Shown here piece by piece: positions 53,904 to 64,000 of a stretch of 64,000 nt of DNA. The position numbers were made by a program, and so were the translations under genes. Source of the stretch: Clostridia bacterium. Its GTDB lineage: Bacteria; Bacillota; Clostridia; Oscillospirales; Acutalibacteraceae. The stretch spans positions 62,001-126,000 of the forward strand of contig JAFWZR010000013.1 of assembly GCA_017522225.1 (NCBI GenBank), read 5' to 3'. The notes below the pieces were generated by a model, which searched no databases, had not been told where the DNA came from, and saw nothing but the letters and a program-made list of their open reading frames with translations. Positions within the stretch are counted from its first letter, which is position 1; each line of letters starts with the position of its first letter.

Positions 53904-55175
53904 TTATCCGAGAAGTTTTTCGACAGCGGCAAGCTTTACGCATACTGCGAGAAGCTCAACTGCCTTTTTAAGCTCTTCGACATCGGGGAAGGACGGAGCA
54001 ATACGGATATTGCTGTCGTCCGGGTCGATACCGTAGGGATAGGTTGCACCGACTGTTGTGAGCGTGAGACCTGCATCCTTGCAAAGCTCACCGACTCTCT
54101 TTGCACAGCCGTTCATTACATAAAGGCTGACAAAGTATCCGCCGTTAGGATTTTTCCAACGAGCGATGCCCGTTCCGTCAAATTCTCTGTGGAAGCCCTC
54201 TGTTACTGCATCAAACTTAGGCTTGAGAATTGCCGCGTGCTTTTTCATATGAGCCTTGATACCGTCAAGGTTCTTGAAATATCTTGCGTGGCGAAGCTGA
54301 TTCATCTTATCGTGTGAAATAACCTGAATTGTAAGTCTGCTGCTGATAGACTTGATATTTGCATCTGAAGCAGCAAGAGCAGAAACGCCTGCACCTGCAA
54401 AGCTGATTTTTGATGTTGAGCAAACCTCAATGAACATATCCTCGCTGCCGTATTCCTTTGCAACCTCAAAAATATTGAGAAGCACATCGGGGGTATCGTT
54501 GATATCGTGAACAAGGTATGCGTTATCCCAGATGATTCTGAAATCCTTTGCAGCGGGCTTAAGAGCAGCAAAGCGTCTTACAACCTCGTCGGAGTATGTG
54601 ATTCCGTCGGGGTTTGAATACTTTGGTACACAGAAAGCACCCTTTACCGTGCTGTCCTTGACAAGCTCTTCAATAGTGTCCATATCGGGGCCGTCTTCGT
54701 TCATTTTAACGGGAATCATCTCAATACCGAAATGCTCAAGAATTGAGAAGTGTCTGTCATAACCCGGTGCAGGGCAAAGGAATCTGATCTTACCCTGTTT
54801 TACCCACGGCTCGTCGCCGCAGCCGAACATCATACACTGTGCGATGTAGTCATACATAATTGTAAGACTTGCCGTACCGAAGATAATAGTATTCTGCACG
54901 GGCACATCCATAAGTTCCGCAAAAAGCTTTCTTGCCTCTTCAATACCGAGAAGAAGTCCGTAGTTTCTGGTATCAGTACCGTCAACGGACTTGACATCGC
55001 TTGTTGAATTGAAAACATCAAGCACCTCGTTTGAAAGGTCAAGCTGAGCCTTATTCGGCTTACCTCTTGACATATCAAGCTTGAGTCCGAGAGACTTGAA
55101 GTCCTCGTACTTTTTTTCAAGATCTGCCTTGAGTGAAAATAACTCTTCTTTTGATAAATTCTTAAATTCTGCCAT
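53904..55175 (-). CDS. PLP-dependent aspartate-type aminotransferase (type Ic-like)
   Basis: 423 residues from the ATG at 55175 (GGAG 8 nt upstream; an earlier Met 27 bp upstream lacks a site). N-terminal LKLDMSRGKPNKAQLDLS is the hallmark of the Rv3722c-like class Ic aspartate aminotransferases. The PLP lysine lies in CSTSKISFAGAG, and WDNAYLVHD supplies the Asp/Tyr cofactor contacts. It would interconvert aspartate/oxaloacetate and glutamate/2-oxoglutarate. First gene of a two-gene operon with the acyl-CoA ligase. Confidence 0.88.
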   Translation of the reverse strand: MAEFKNLSKEELFSLKADLEKKYEDFKSLGLKLDMSRGKPNKAQLDLSNEVLDVFNSTSDVKSVDGTDTRNYGLLLGIEEARKLFAELMDVPVQNTIIFGTASLTIMYDYIAQCMMFGCGDEPWVKQGKIRFLCPAPGYDRHFSILEHFGIEMIPVKMNEDGPDMDTIEELVKDSTVKGAFCVPKYSNPDGITYSDEVVRRFAALKPAAKDFRIIWDNAYLVHDINDTPDVLLNIFEVAKEYGSEDMFIEVCSTSKISFAGAGVSALAASDANIKSISSRLTIQVISHDKMNQLRHARYFKNLDGIKAHMKKHAAILKPKFDAVTEGFHREFDGTGIARWKNPNGGYFVSLYVMNGCAKRVGELCKDAGLTLTTVGATYPYGIDPDDSNIRIAPSFPDVEELKKAVELLAVCVKLAAVEKLLG

Positions 55176-55191
55176 ATATATCTCCAAATTT

Positions 55192-55214
55192 AAGGGGCAC
55201 ATTGTGTGCCCCTT
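55192..55214 (-). terminator. Hairpin after the alpha/beta hydrolase gene
   Basis: A perfect 10-bp GC-rich stem (55192-55201 with 55205-55214) with a 3-nt loop. No strong T run follows on the minus strand, so termination may be partial. Confidence 0.55.
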
Positions 55215-55238
55215 TTATAGTTTATCAGTTAATTAAAA

Positions 55239-56204
55239 TTATGCCTCAACAGCATCTTTTTTGTCCATATGCTTTGCAATGAATTCCTTAATTTTGTTTT
55301 CATACTCTTCCTTGGCATTGTAATAGCTGAATGCGTGAACAGTATTCGGAACCCAGAGGCAATCTTTTTCTACCTTACAGGCTTCATAAAGCTTCTTACC
55401 GTGCTCGAACGGAACAAAAGCATCATCCATACCGTGAACAAAGAGAATCGGATTCTTTGCCTTGTACATATTCTTGAGAGGATCGCTCTCCTCAAAGAAG
55501 TAGCCCGCCTTAAGCTTTGCAAACACGCTGCCTACATGAACGATGGGCTCAAAACGGAATCCGATCATTCCCTTGAGAGTGTTGTTCATAATTTCAACTG
55601 CGGATGTAAAGCCACAGTCCTCGATAATAATTTTAACCTGGTCGGGCGGTGACATCTCGTTACAGTTCATAACCGTTGCAGCACCCATAGAAATGCCGTG
55701 AAGGATAATTTCAATATCCTCACCGAAGCGGTTTATAAGATAGTCTACCCAAAGAAGGATGTTTTTTGCATCGGGAGCACCGAAGCCGATATAATCACCT
55801 TCACTTCTGCCGTGACCTGTAAGGTCGGGAAGAAGGTAGTTATAACCAAGGTCATTATGATAAAACGGTGCAAAATGGCTGAACTCGTCGGGTCCGTTGC
55901 ACTTGTAGCCGTGAACACAGATTACAAATCTCTTCGTCGGCTTCTTTGCCGGAAGGAACCACGCTCTCATATTGTCACCGCTAACGCTTGTGAGTGAAAG
56001 ATCTTCGGGATCACAATTGTAGAAATTACGGTTATTTCTCTGTCTGACCTCTGCACGCTTTATGTAAACCTCGCGTGTTTCGGGATCTTTTTCTGCAAGA
56101 GGATCAGGACGCTTTATGGCGTAATTACAAGCAAGATTGCCTGCAACTGCAGTAACGGCAGCGACACCGAGGGCAACCGCTGCGGCTGTACCTTTCTTCT
56201 TCAT
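55239..56204 (-). CDS. Membrane-anchored alpha/beta hydrolase
   Basis: A 321-residue serine hydrolase. The N-terminal helix (about 5-25) anchors or exports it. Oxyanion HGYKCNG lies near 97, the nucleophile elbow HGISMGAA holds Ser near 169, Asp is in FVHGMDDAFVP and His in NTVHAFSYY, so the triad is complete. This pattern fits bacterial BEM46/YqkD-type hydrolases. It lies 18 bp downstream of nrdR on the same strand and may be read from the same transcript. Substrate unknown. Confidence 0.85.
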   Translation of the reverse strand: MKKKGTAAAVALGVAAVTAVAGNLACNYAIKRPDPLAEKDPETREVYIKRAEVRQRNNRNFYNCDPEDLSLTSVSGDNMRAWFLPAKKPTKRFVICVHGYKCNGPDEFSHFAPFYHNDLGYNYLLPDLTGHGRSEGDYIGFGAPDAKNILLWVDYLINRFGEDIEIILHGISMGAATVMNCNEMSPPDQVKIIIEDCGFTSAVEIMNNTLKGMIGFRFEPIVHVGSVFAKLKAGYFFEESDPLKNMYKAKNPILFVHGMDDAFVPFEHGKKLYEACKVEKDCLWVPNTVHAFSYYNAKEEYENKIKEFIAKHMDKKDAVEA

Positions 56205-56222
56205 AATATCATCTCACTTAAA

Positions 56223-56681
56223 TTATTTTTTCTCACCAAGGAGCTTTGCAAGTTCATCCATAAAAGTATTGATATCCTTGAACTGGCGGTAAACAGATGC
56301 AAAACGGACATAAGCTACCTCGTCTGTATCCTTGAGCTTATCCATTGCAAGCTCACCGATACGTGTTGCAGTAACCTCTCTGTCAAGTGAGTTCTGGAGT
56401 GTCAGCTCGATTTCATCAACAATCTTTTCGATTGTATCAATCGAAACAGGACGCTTTTCACACGCTCTGAGAAGACCGTTGAACAGCTTTGCACGGTCAA
56501 AAGATTCTCTCGACTTATCCTTTTTCACAACGATAATCGGCACACTTTCGATAACCTCATAGGTTGTGAATCTTTTTGCACAGCTTGTGCACTCACGACG
56601 ACGGCGGATACGTTCACCTTCATCTGTAGGACGCGAGTCGATAACCTTGCTTTCGGAAAATCCGCAGAACGGACACTTCAT
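56223..56681 (-). CDS. nrdR: Transcriptional repressor NrdR
   Basis: A 152-residue repressor of ribonucleotide reductase genes. An N-terminal zinc ribbon (CPFC at 3-6, CTSC near 31-34) is followed by [16 protein letters not shown] and an ATP-cone (about 49-139) that senses ATP/dATP. The length is typical. No nrd gene lies in this window. It probably shares a transcript with the downstream hydrolase. Confidence 0.97.
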   Translation of the reverse strand: MKCPFCGFSESKVIDSRPTDEGERIRRRRECTSCAKRFTTYEVIESVPIIVVKKDKSRESFDRAKLFNGLLRACEKRPVSIDTIEKIVDEIELTLQNSLDREVTATRIGELAMDKLKDTDEVAYVRFASVYRQFKDINTFMDELAKLLGEKK

Positions 56682-56757
56682 AGTAAGTCACTTCCTTACA
56701 CTTATTGCATTATTAGATGTATTATAACATACATCTATACACGATTTCAACATTTTA

Positions 56758-57531
56758 TTACAGATTTTCTAAATATGCCTTTGCGGCTGCCAATTCCTCT
56801 GTTTTGCCGAAGTTTTTACGGTAAAGCTCTATTATTGCGCTGTCGTTATACCCTGCATTATTGAGGGCCTCAAACAGCTTAACAAAATCATATTCTCCCT
56901 CTCCCGGAGCAAGACACTTTTCCTGACCGAGGCAGTCGCTTATATGCACCTGCATAATCCTGTCGCCAAGCAGTTTTATAAAATCAAATTCGCTCACTTC
57001 ACATCTGCGGCACTGCTTGATATCGAGCACCATACGGAAGTCTTCACCCACAAGCCCGGCAACAGCCTTCATAAACGCGGGATTACCGCAATGATGGTTG
57101 TGAACATTTTCCTGCGCGATATATACCCCCGCTTCACGGGCGGCATTACTGAGAAGAATAAAGCTTTCGGCATACTCTTCGGGCGTTGTTGCAACTGAAA
57201 CAAACTTGCCGTGAAGAACAACAATCTTTGCACCAAGTACATTTGCCGTTTCAAAATAATTTTTGTAAAACTCAATTCCGTCCGATGTTCTGCGCTTATA
57301 GTCACTGAACAGAAGATACGTCTCGTATGCCGATGTGAACGGATGAATTGAGCGTACATCCGTGCCGTAAAAATCCTTTATGGCATTAAGCTCGTCAAGG
57401 AACGGTTTTTTGAGCTCTGACGGAGAGTTGAAGAAAATCTCTGCCGTCCTTGCTCCAAGCTCACACACCGTACGCAGTGCATCTTCGGTCTGCATCGGAT
57501 AAAGGCAGGATGAGGAAATACCAATCTGCAT
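56758..57531 (-). CDS. TIM-barrel sugar-phosphate isomerase/epimerase-like protein
   Basis: 257 residues from the ATG at 57531 (MQIGISSSC), preferred over an ATG 12 bp upstream because the barrel strand starts here. Superfamily signs: LGARTAEIFFNSP, VLHGKFV, AQENVHNHH (metal ligands), LDIKQCRRC and MQVHISDC. It belongs with endonuclease IV/xylose-isomerase-like enzymes. It is transcribed alone, divergently from groESL. Substrate unknown. Confidence 0.8.
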   Translation of the reverse strand: MQIGISSSCLYPMQTEDALRTVCELGARTAEIFFNSPSELKKPFLDELNAIKDFYGTDVRSIHPFTSAYETYLLFSDYKRRTSDGIEFYKNYFETANVLGAKIVVLHGKFVSVATTPEEYAESFILLSNAAREAGVYIAQENVHNHHCGNPAFMKAVAGLVGEDFRMVLDIKQCRRCEVSEFDFIKLLGDRIMQVHISDCLGQEKCLAPGEGEYDFVKLFEALNNAGYNDSAIIELYRKNFGKTEELAAAKAYLENL

Positions 57532-57628
57532 AATAATCACCATAGCTATAATATCATTTTTCTGCTATGTAGTAAAGAGACTGAAAGGGGCATAAATATT
57601 ATTAAATTGTTAATTTTTTCAAAAGGGG

Positions 57629-57657
57629 TTGATTTTTTCCTGAAAGGGGGCTAAAAT
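57629..57657 (+). promoter_or_regulatory. Promoter of groESL
   Basis: TTGATT (57629-57634), 17-nt spacer, TAAAAT (57652-57657). The predicted transcription start falls at the left edge of CIRCE. Confidence 0.7.
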
Positions 57658-57661
57658 AGAT

Positions 57662-57688
57662 TTAGCACTCCGAAGCAGAGAGTGCCAA
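57662..57688 (+). promoter_or_regulatory. CIRCE operator (HrcA binding site)
   Basis: TTAGCACTC-N9-GAGTGCCAA, differing from the consensus inverted repeat by one base. HrcA should repress groESL here until heat shock; hrcA itself is not in this window. Confidence 0.95.
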
Positions 57689-57714
57689 AACTAATTTATA
57701 ATATATTTTTATAG

Positions 57715-59667
<1,953 letters not shown>

Positions 59668-59703
59668 TAAGCTTCTGCTCTACAAAAACAAAACCGTATT
59701 CTT

Positions 59704-59736
59704 GCAGGCTTGCTTTTTTTCGCAAGCCTGCTTTTA
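59704..59736 (+). terminator. Terminator of groESL
   Basis: A perfect 10-bp stem (59704-59713 with 59722-59731) with a T-rich loop and T tail. Confidence 0.9.
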
Positions 59737-59829
59737 TTTTTAATTATTTTACAAATTTTGCCGTATCTCTGTTTACTTTTCGTCAAAAAGTTGATACAAT
59801 AATTTCATCATTGTTCTGAGGTGATTTTT

Positions 59830-60897
59830 ATGAGTAAAAAATTAGGCGTCGCAATCATCGGTTGCGGTAACATTTCAGGATCACACATCCCGAATTATCT
59901 TAAGCTTGATAATGTCGAAGTAAGATATTTCTGTGACATTATCCCCGAAAGAGCAGACAGAGCTGTTGAAAAATACGGATGCGGTACTGCGGTATATAAC
60001 TACAAGGAGCTTCTCGGCAAGGACGATATCGACATCGTTTCCGTTTGCACACACAACGACTTCCACGCTCCGATTTCCATCGACTTTATGCGTGACGGCA
60101 AGGATGTTCTTTGTGAAAAACCTGCTGCAAGAACTCTTGAAGAGGCTATTGAGATGCAGAAGGTTGCTCACGAAACAGGCAGAATGCTTCAGATCGGTGT
60201 TGTTAACCGTTTCTGTGACAACGTCAATCACGTAAAGAATCTTATCGCATCAGGCGAGCTCGGTGAGGTTTATCAGGTTTATGTAAGCTTCCGTGCTCAC
60301 CGTTCAATCCCCGGTCTCGGCGGTGACTTCACACAGAAGGCTAAGTCCGGCGGCGGAGTTCTTATCGACTGGGGTGTTCACTACCTTGACCTTACACTCT
60401 ACTGTCTCGGTGACCCGACTCCCCTCACCTGCTCAGGTGAAGCTTACTGCAAGCTCGGTAAGGATATGAAGAATTACACTTACACAGGTATGTGGGCAGA
60501 AGATTCTTCAAATATGGAAAACGGCACTTATGATGTTGACGATTTCGTAACAGGCTTTATCCGTACAACAGGCGCTAATATCACATTCAACGGTGCATGG
60601 GCACAGAACATCGGTGAAAGTGAGACATTTGTTGACTTTATCGGTACAAAAGCGGGCGTGCGTCTTTACTACGGCGGTAAGTTCACAATGTATTCAACAA
60701 TGAACGGTATGCTCACAGAAATCAAAACAGATTTCAAGACAACAGGCTTCGACTACGGCGCAGAAATCAAGGCTTTTGTTGATTCAGTTGCAACAAGAGA
60801 ACCCAACCAGGCACACATCGACAAGGCTGTTATTACATCAAAGCTTATTGATGCAATTTACAGATCATCTGATGAGCAGAAAGAAATCACTTTATAA
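59830..60897 (+). CDS. Gfo/Idh/MocA-family oxidoreductase, second member
   Basis: 355 residues from the ATG at 59830 (GAGGTG upstream; a GTG 9 bp earlier is less likely). Rossmann motif VAIIGCGNISGSHIPNY, EKPAARTLEEA catalytic segment, and GVHYLDLTLYCLG in the substrate domain. It is followed 15 bp later by nagB, so the sugar it oxidises may be an amino sugar or a derivative, but that is inferred from position only. Confidence 0.88.
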   Translation: MSKKLGVAIIGCGNISGSHIPNYLKLDNVEVRYFCDIIPERADRAVEKYGCGTAVYNYKELLGKDDIDIVSVCTHNDFHAPISIDFMRDGKDVLCEKPAARTLEEAIEMQKVAHETGRMLQIGVVNRFCDNVNHVKNLIASGELGEVYQVYVSFRAHRSIPGLGGDFTQKAKSGGGVLIDWGVHYLDLTLYCLGDPTPLTCSGEAYCKLGKDMKNYTYTGMWAEDSSNMENGTYDVDDFVTGFIRTTGANITFNGAWAQNIGESETFVDFIGTKAGVRLYYGGKFTMYSTMNGMLTEIKTDFKTTGFDYGAEIKAFVDSVATREPNQAHIDKAVITSKLIDAIYRSSDEQKEITL

Positions 60898-60912
60898 TCG
60901 GAGGACGTAAAA

Positions 60913-61635
60913 ATGGAAACCAGAATTTTTGAAAACGCTGAAGAAATCGCAGTTGCTGCTGCGGAGCTTTACAAGGAGCTTATCAACTCTAAGCCTGATG
61001 CAGTTCTCGGACTTGCTACAGGTGCAACTCCCGTTCCTACATATCAGAACCTTATCAAGATGTATGAAAACGGTGAAATCAGCTTCAAGGATATCACCAC
61101 CTTTAATCTTGACGAATACTGCGATCTTGACAAGTTTGACAAGAACAGCTACTACACATTTATGCACGAAAACCTTTTCTCAAAGGTTGATATCAACGAG
61201 GATAATGTAAACTTCCTTGATGGTAATGCTCCCGACTGTGACGCTGAAAGCAAGCGTTACGCTGAAGCTATCAAGGCTGCAGGCGGCATTGACCTTCAGC
61301 TCCTCGGTATCGGCACAAACGGTCACATTGCATTCAACGAGCCTGCTGACGAATTCACAGACGAGGCTTTCAAGGTTACTCTTACACAGAGCACAATTGA
61401 CTCCAATCAGAAGTACTTCGGCGACACTCCGATGCCGAGATACGCTATGACAATGGGTATCGGCTCAATTATGCGTTCAAAGAAGATTCTTCTTATCGCA
61501 ACAGGCGAAGCAAAGGCTGAGGCTGTCAAGGCTTTGCACTCAGGTGAAATCACACCGAGAATCCCCTGCTCAATCCTTAATCAGCACGACGATGTTATCA
61601 TTATGCTCGACAAGGCTGCAGCAAAGCTTCTTTAA
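60913..61635 (+). CDS. nagB: Glucosamine-6-phosphate deaminase
   Basis: Converts glucosamine-6-phosphate to fructose-6-phosphate and ammonia. The 240-residue length matches Firmicutes NagB. LGLATGATPVPTYQNLI binds the phosphate, NLDEY contains the catalytic Asp, and GIGTNGHIAFNEP holds the ring-opening His region. It lies in an operon with the Gfo/Idh/MocA dehydrogenase and ahead of a strong terminator. No nagA is nearby. Confidence 0.95.
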   Translation: METRIFENAEEIAVAAAELYKELINSKPDAVLGLATGATPVPTYQNLIKMYENGEISFKDITTFNLDEYCDLDKFDKNSYYTFMHENLFSKVDINEDNVNFLDGNAPDCDAESKRYAEAIKAAGGIDLQLLGIGTNGHIAFNEPADEFTDEAFKVTLTQSTIDSNQKYFGDTPMPRYAMTMGIGSIMRSKKILLIATGEAKAEAVKALHSGEITPRIPCSILNQHDDVIIMLDKAAAKLL

Positions 61636-61659
61636 TATCAATTATTTCCCACAAAATTC

Positions 61660-61697
61660 AAACCGCCTTATCCGACAGATAAGGCGGTTTTGTTTTT
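61660..61697 (+). terminator. Terminator after nagB
   Basis: A perfect 12-bp stem (61660-61671 with 61679-61690) followed by TGTTTTT. Confidence 0.9.
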
Positions 61698-61756
61698 AAA
61701 GCATCACTTTTCTTAAAAAAAGCCTTTTACAATTTACCATTTTCGTTACACAATTG

Positions 61757-61785
61757 TTGCCTTTTAATCAATTGTGTGCTATAAT
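61757..61785 (+). promoter_or_regulatory. Promoter of the second acyl-CoA ligase gene
   Basis: TTGCCT (61757-61762), 17-nt spacer, TATAAT (61780-61785). Confidence 0.65.
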
Positions 61786-61819
61786 TTTTCTAATCTTATT
61801 AAATGGAGAGGTATAAAAT

Positions 61820-63460
61820 ATGAAACCTATGAAGGCTAATGTTGCGGGCAGAAAATGCCCCGAACTCCCCGATTACAAAACAGCAAAAGAAATTGTCCTT
61901 AATGCGGCTAAAGCAGGCGGCGATAAGTTGCAGTATAAATACTACAACTTTGCAGGCGAGGTTGAGGACAAGACATTCAACCAAGTTAACTATGAATTCC
62001 GCGGTATCGGTGAATATCTTTACAAAAGAGGTCTCGGCGGTAAGAAGGTTGCTATCCTGAGTGAAAACAGCTATTACTGGATTGCTTGTTACTTTGCAAT
62101 CATCACAGGTAATATGATTGTTATCCCGATGGATCCGAAGCTTCCCGATGAAGACCTTACGGATGTTATCGTCAGAAGTGACTGCGACGCTATCATTTAT
62201 TCGAAAGATTTTGTTTCTGCAATTGATATGATGAAGAACACTGAGGGTGTTGTTCTTACAGATTACATCAAAATCGAAGAGTATTACGATATTATCGAAG
62301 AAGGCCACGCATATGCAAAAGAAACAGGCAAGTCCTACACCGATGAGCCTGTAAACGAGGATGACGTTGCTTTCATCGTTTATACATCAGGTACAACAGG
62401 CAAGAGCAAGGGCGTTATGCTCACACAGGGCAGTGTTGCTGCTGATGCAATCGCAGGTGTTAAATCTGCACCCAGCGGTCACGCAATCGGCTTCCTTCCC
62501 CTTCACCACACATATTCATGGGTAAGTGCATTGTTCACAGGATGTCTTCTTTCCGAGTGGGGCTTCGTTTGCCGAAGCATCAAGGACATTCAGAAGGACC
62601 TTGCAGAATATCATCCCCACAACTTTGCAGGTGTTCCCCTTGCAGTTGAAACAATTTACAAAAAAATCTGGTTCACAGCAAAGAAGACCGGCAGAGACGA
62701 GGTTCTTAAGAAGGGACTTAAAATCAGCAACTTCCTTATGAAGCTCGGTATTGACAAGAGAAGAAAAATCTTCAGCACAATCATCGATAATCTCGGTGGT
62801 GAGCTTGCTCTCATCATCTGCGGCGGTGCTTATCTTGACGAGAAGTACGAGCGCGGTATGTATGAAATGGGTATCCACATCGTAAACGGCTACGGTATTA
62901 CAGAGTGTTCACCCGCTATCACGGCAAACAACCCCGACCACTTCAAGTTCGGCAGCGTAGGTACTCCTCTTGAGTGTAACGAAATCAAGATTCACGATCC
63001 CGATGAAGACGGCGTTGGTGAAATCTATGTACGCGGTAAGAACGTTATGAAGGGTTACTACAAGGATCCCGAAGCAACTGCAGAGGCATTTGACGGCGAG
63101 TGGTTCAAGACAGGTGACTACGGTTACATTGATGAAGACGGTTTCCTCTTCTTCCGCGGAAGAAAGAAGAATCTTATCGTTCTCAGCAACGGCAAAAACG
63201 TTTCTCCCGAAGAGATTGAAGATAAGCTTTCAACAATCGAGTATGTTAAGGAAGTTGTTGTTTACGACGAGGACGGCTTTATCACAGCTGAGTTCTTCCT
63301 TGATACAATCGAAGTTCCCGACGCAAAAGAAAGAATCAAGGGCGATGTTAACGAGATTAACAAGAAGCTTCCCGGCTACAAGCAGGTTACAAAGGTTAAG
63401 ACCCGTGACACTGAATTCCCGAAGACCACAACTCTTAAGATTCTGCGTAACAAAAAATAA
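61820..63460 (+). CDS. AMP-forming acyl-CoA synthetase (long-chain type), copy 2
   Basis: A 546-residue ANL ligase related to the enzyme at 52188-53888. P-loop IVYTSGTTGKSKGVMLT, YGITECSPAITANN (A5), WFKTGDYGYIDEDGF (A7), GRKKNLIVLSNGKN at the hinge, and the C-terminal KTTTLKILRNK with the adenylation lysine. GAGAGG precedes the ATG. It is monocistronic with a consensus-like promoter. Two such ligases within 10 kb suggest separate substrates or conditions. Confidence 0.9.
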   Translation: MKPMKANVAGRKCPELPDYKTAKEIVLNAAKAGGDKLQYKYYNFAGEVEDKTFNQVNYEFRGIGEYLYKRGLGGKKVAILSENSYYWIACYFAIITGNMIVIPMDPKLPDEDLTDVIVRSDCDAIIYSKDFVSAIDMMKNTEGVVLTDYIKIEEYYDIIEEGHAYAKETGKSYTDEPVNEDDVAFIVYTSGTTGKSKGVMLTQGSVAADAIAGVKSAPSGHAIGFLPLHHTYSWVSALFTGCLLSEWGFVCRSIKDIQKDLAEYHPHNFAGVPLAVETIYKKIWFTAKKTGRDEVLKKGLKISNFLMKLGIDKRRKIFSTIIDNLGGELALIICGGAYLDEKYERGMYEMGIHIVNGYGITECSPAITANNPDHFKFGSVGTPLECNEIKIHDPDEDGVGEIYVRGKNVMKGYYKDPEATAEAFDGEWFKTGDYGYIDEDGFLFFRGRKKNLIVLSNGKNVSPEEIEDKLSTIEYVKEVVVYDEDGFITAEFFLDTIEVPDAKERIKGDVNEINKKLPGYKQVTKVKTRDTEFPKTTTLKILRNKK

Positions 63461-63470
63461 TTTAAAGTCA

Positions 63471-63504
63471 AATCACCCGAAGATTTCTCTTCGGGTGATT
63501 TTTT
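63471..63504. terminator. Bidirectional terminator
   Basis: A perfect 13-bp stem (63471-63483 with 63488-63500) followed by T on the plus strand. It lies between the ligase gene and the convergent small peptide gene. Confidence 0.88.
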
Positions 63505-63505
63505 G

Positions 63506-63676
63506 TTACATAAAGGTATCCATCAGGTTGTTGGCTGTTTTTATGGCTTTGTTTGCCATTTTTTTGTAATTAATTTTCTTTGAGCCCTTCATCGAACCAC
63601 CGATAAGAGCCGTTGCACCACCGACAAGCATTCCGACACCGACGCCTTTCATAATTGATGACGTTGTGTTTTTCAT
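63506..63676 (-). CDS. 56-residue glycine-zipper membrane peptide
   Basis: A short open frame beginning MKNTTSSIMKGVGVGMLVGG, behind an AGGGGTGA ribosome site. The hydrophobic segment (about 9-28) has a glycine every few residues (GVGVGMLVGGATALIGG), a glycine-zipper helix, and the second half is basic (KGSKKINYKK). This resembles small YtxH- or holin-like membrane peptides. Function unknown. The strong ribosome site and the terminator at its end support a real gene. Confidence 0.65.
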   Translation of the reverse strand: MKNTTSSIMKGVGVGMLVGGATALIGGSMKGSKKINYKKMANKAIKTANNLMDTFM

Positions 63677-63778
63677 AAAAATCACCCCTTGATTATATTG
63701 TTTGTAAGTGTGGGTACAATATTCTTAGTTGCTTTTTTCCAAAGGAATTGATATAATTTAGTTTTGGAGATGATAATT

Positions 63779-64000
63779 TTGGAAAAACAGAAAAAAATTG
63801 CTTTGATTAACGATATGTCCTGTATAGGAAGGTGTTCACTTACTGCTGCCCTTCCTATTATATCCGCCTGCGGGTTTCACTGCGTGCCTCTTCCGACAGG
63901 AATTTTTTCCGCACAGTCTGAATTTGATAATTTTGTCTGCGCTGACCTTACGGATAAAATACAGAGCTTTGCTGACCATTGGAAAAACATCGGCATCCGT
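63779..64000 (+). CDS. Pyridoxal/pyridoxamine kinase, 3'-truncated by the window
   Basis: Phosphorylates B6 vitamers for salvage of pyridoxal phosphate. The first 74 residues are visible: KIALINDMSCIGRCSLTAAL, then a CVPLPTGIFSAQSEF segment and DLTDKIQSFADHWKNIGI. These match the N-terminus of PdxK/PdxY-type ribokinase-fold enzymes in Clostridia. The likely start is TTG at 63779, about 9 nt after GGAG; an in-frame ATG at 63770 abuts that site. The ATP-binding part lies beyond the window. Confidence 0.82.
   Translation, partial: MEKQKKIALINDMSCIGRCSLTAALPIISACGFHCVPLPTGIFSAQSEFDNFVCADLTDKIQSFADHWKNIGIR

Noticed and set aside
57581-57657. Repeated CTGAAAGGGG units upstream of groES, considered as an extra regulatory box
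   Set aside because: Two imperfect copies only, one of them inside the promoter spacer. They match neither the CtsR heptad nor any other operator I know.

Overview
The window looks like chromosome from an uncultured, anaerobic, low-to-mid GC Gram-positive gut bacterium, most likely in the Oscillospirales/Ruminococcaceae area. The clues are the CtsR-McsA-McsB-ClpC heat-shock locus, a CIRCE-controlled groESL, a sodium-pumping decarboxylase with separate biotin carriers, a dockerin-bearing surface protein, many glycan-active enzymes, frequent TTG starts and strong Shine-Dalgarno sequences. Family assignments come from motif recognition only; no database search was possible.

Region by region. 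0-3.2 kb (minus strand): ctsR-mcsA-mcsB-clpC under a promoter embedded in CtsR boxes. The clpC copy has an in-frame TGA just before its first ATPase domain. 3.3-13 kb: a GH5 endoglycoceramidase-like enzyme, a secreted SGNH esterase, an FAD dehydrogenase, an alkaline-phosphatase-superfamily enzyme, a lipoprotein, a FabG-like reductase, a zinc-ribbon membrane protein and a Gfo/Idh/MocA dehydrogenase paired with a sugar isomerase. 13-20 kb: lepA-hemW, a G5/3D cell-wall protein behind a consensus promoter and a structured leader, and two unknown polytopic membrane proteins. 20-27 kb: glycyl-tRNA synthetase, then a Na+-decarboxylase locus with one carboxyltransferase but two sets of gamma, biotin carrier and beta subunits separated by a terminator. 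27-28.8 kb: a ZIP transporter and rplM-rpsI.

29.0-35.6 kb holds eight tightly packed phage head and packaging genes: TerS, TerL, portal, protease, capsid, two connectors, and a tail-terminator/fibre-like fusion. No tail, lysis, integrase or repressor gene accompanies them, and they end at a strong terminator. This is the best candidate for an undescribed system, either a domesticated capsid or gene-transfer-like unit or an unusually clean remnant.

35.6-49.5 kb: a BspA-type LRR surface protein with three exact 128-residue modules and a C-terminal dockerin, a divergent EF-G-like GTPase, a PlsC-like acyltransferase with a zinc ribbon, a PHP/FTR-like/thioredoxin operon, a membrane metallophosphoesterase, a GH29 fucosidase, and secreted DUF4838 and GH43 proteins. 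49.6-50.0 kb: tRNA-Ser(GGA) followed by a palindrome-rich element built from direct and inverted pieces of the tRNA 3' end.

50-57.5 kb (minus strand): a DUF4091 glycosidase-like protein, a small membrane protein, an acyl-CoA ligase, a type Ic-like aspartate aminotransferase, an alpha/beta hydrolase, nrdR and a sugar isomerase. 57.6-64 kb: groES-groEL with CIRCE, a Gfo/Idh/MocA dehydrogenase with nagB, a second acyl-CoA ligase, a 56-residue glycine-zipper peptide and the start of a pyridoxal kinase. Functionally the window joins protein quality control, glycan and amino-sugar catabolism, sodium-coupled decarboxylation and lipid activation, with one phage-derived island.
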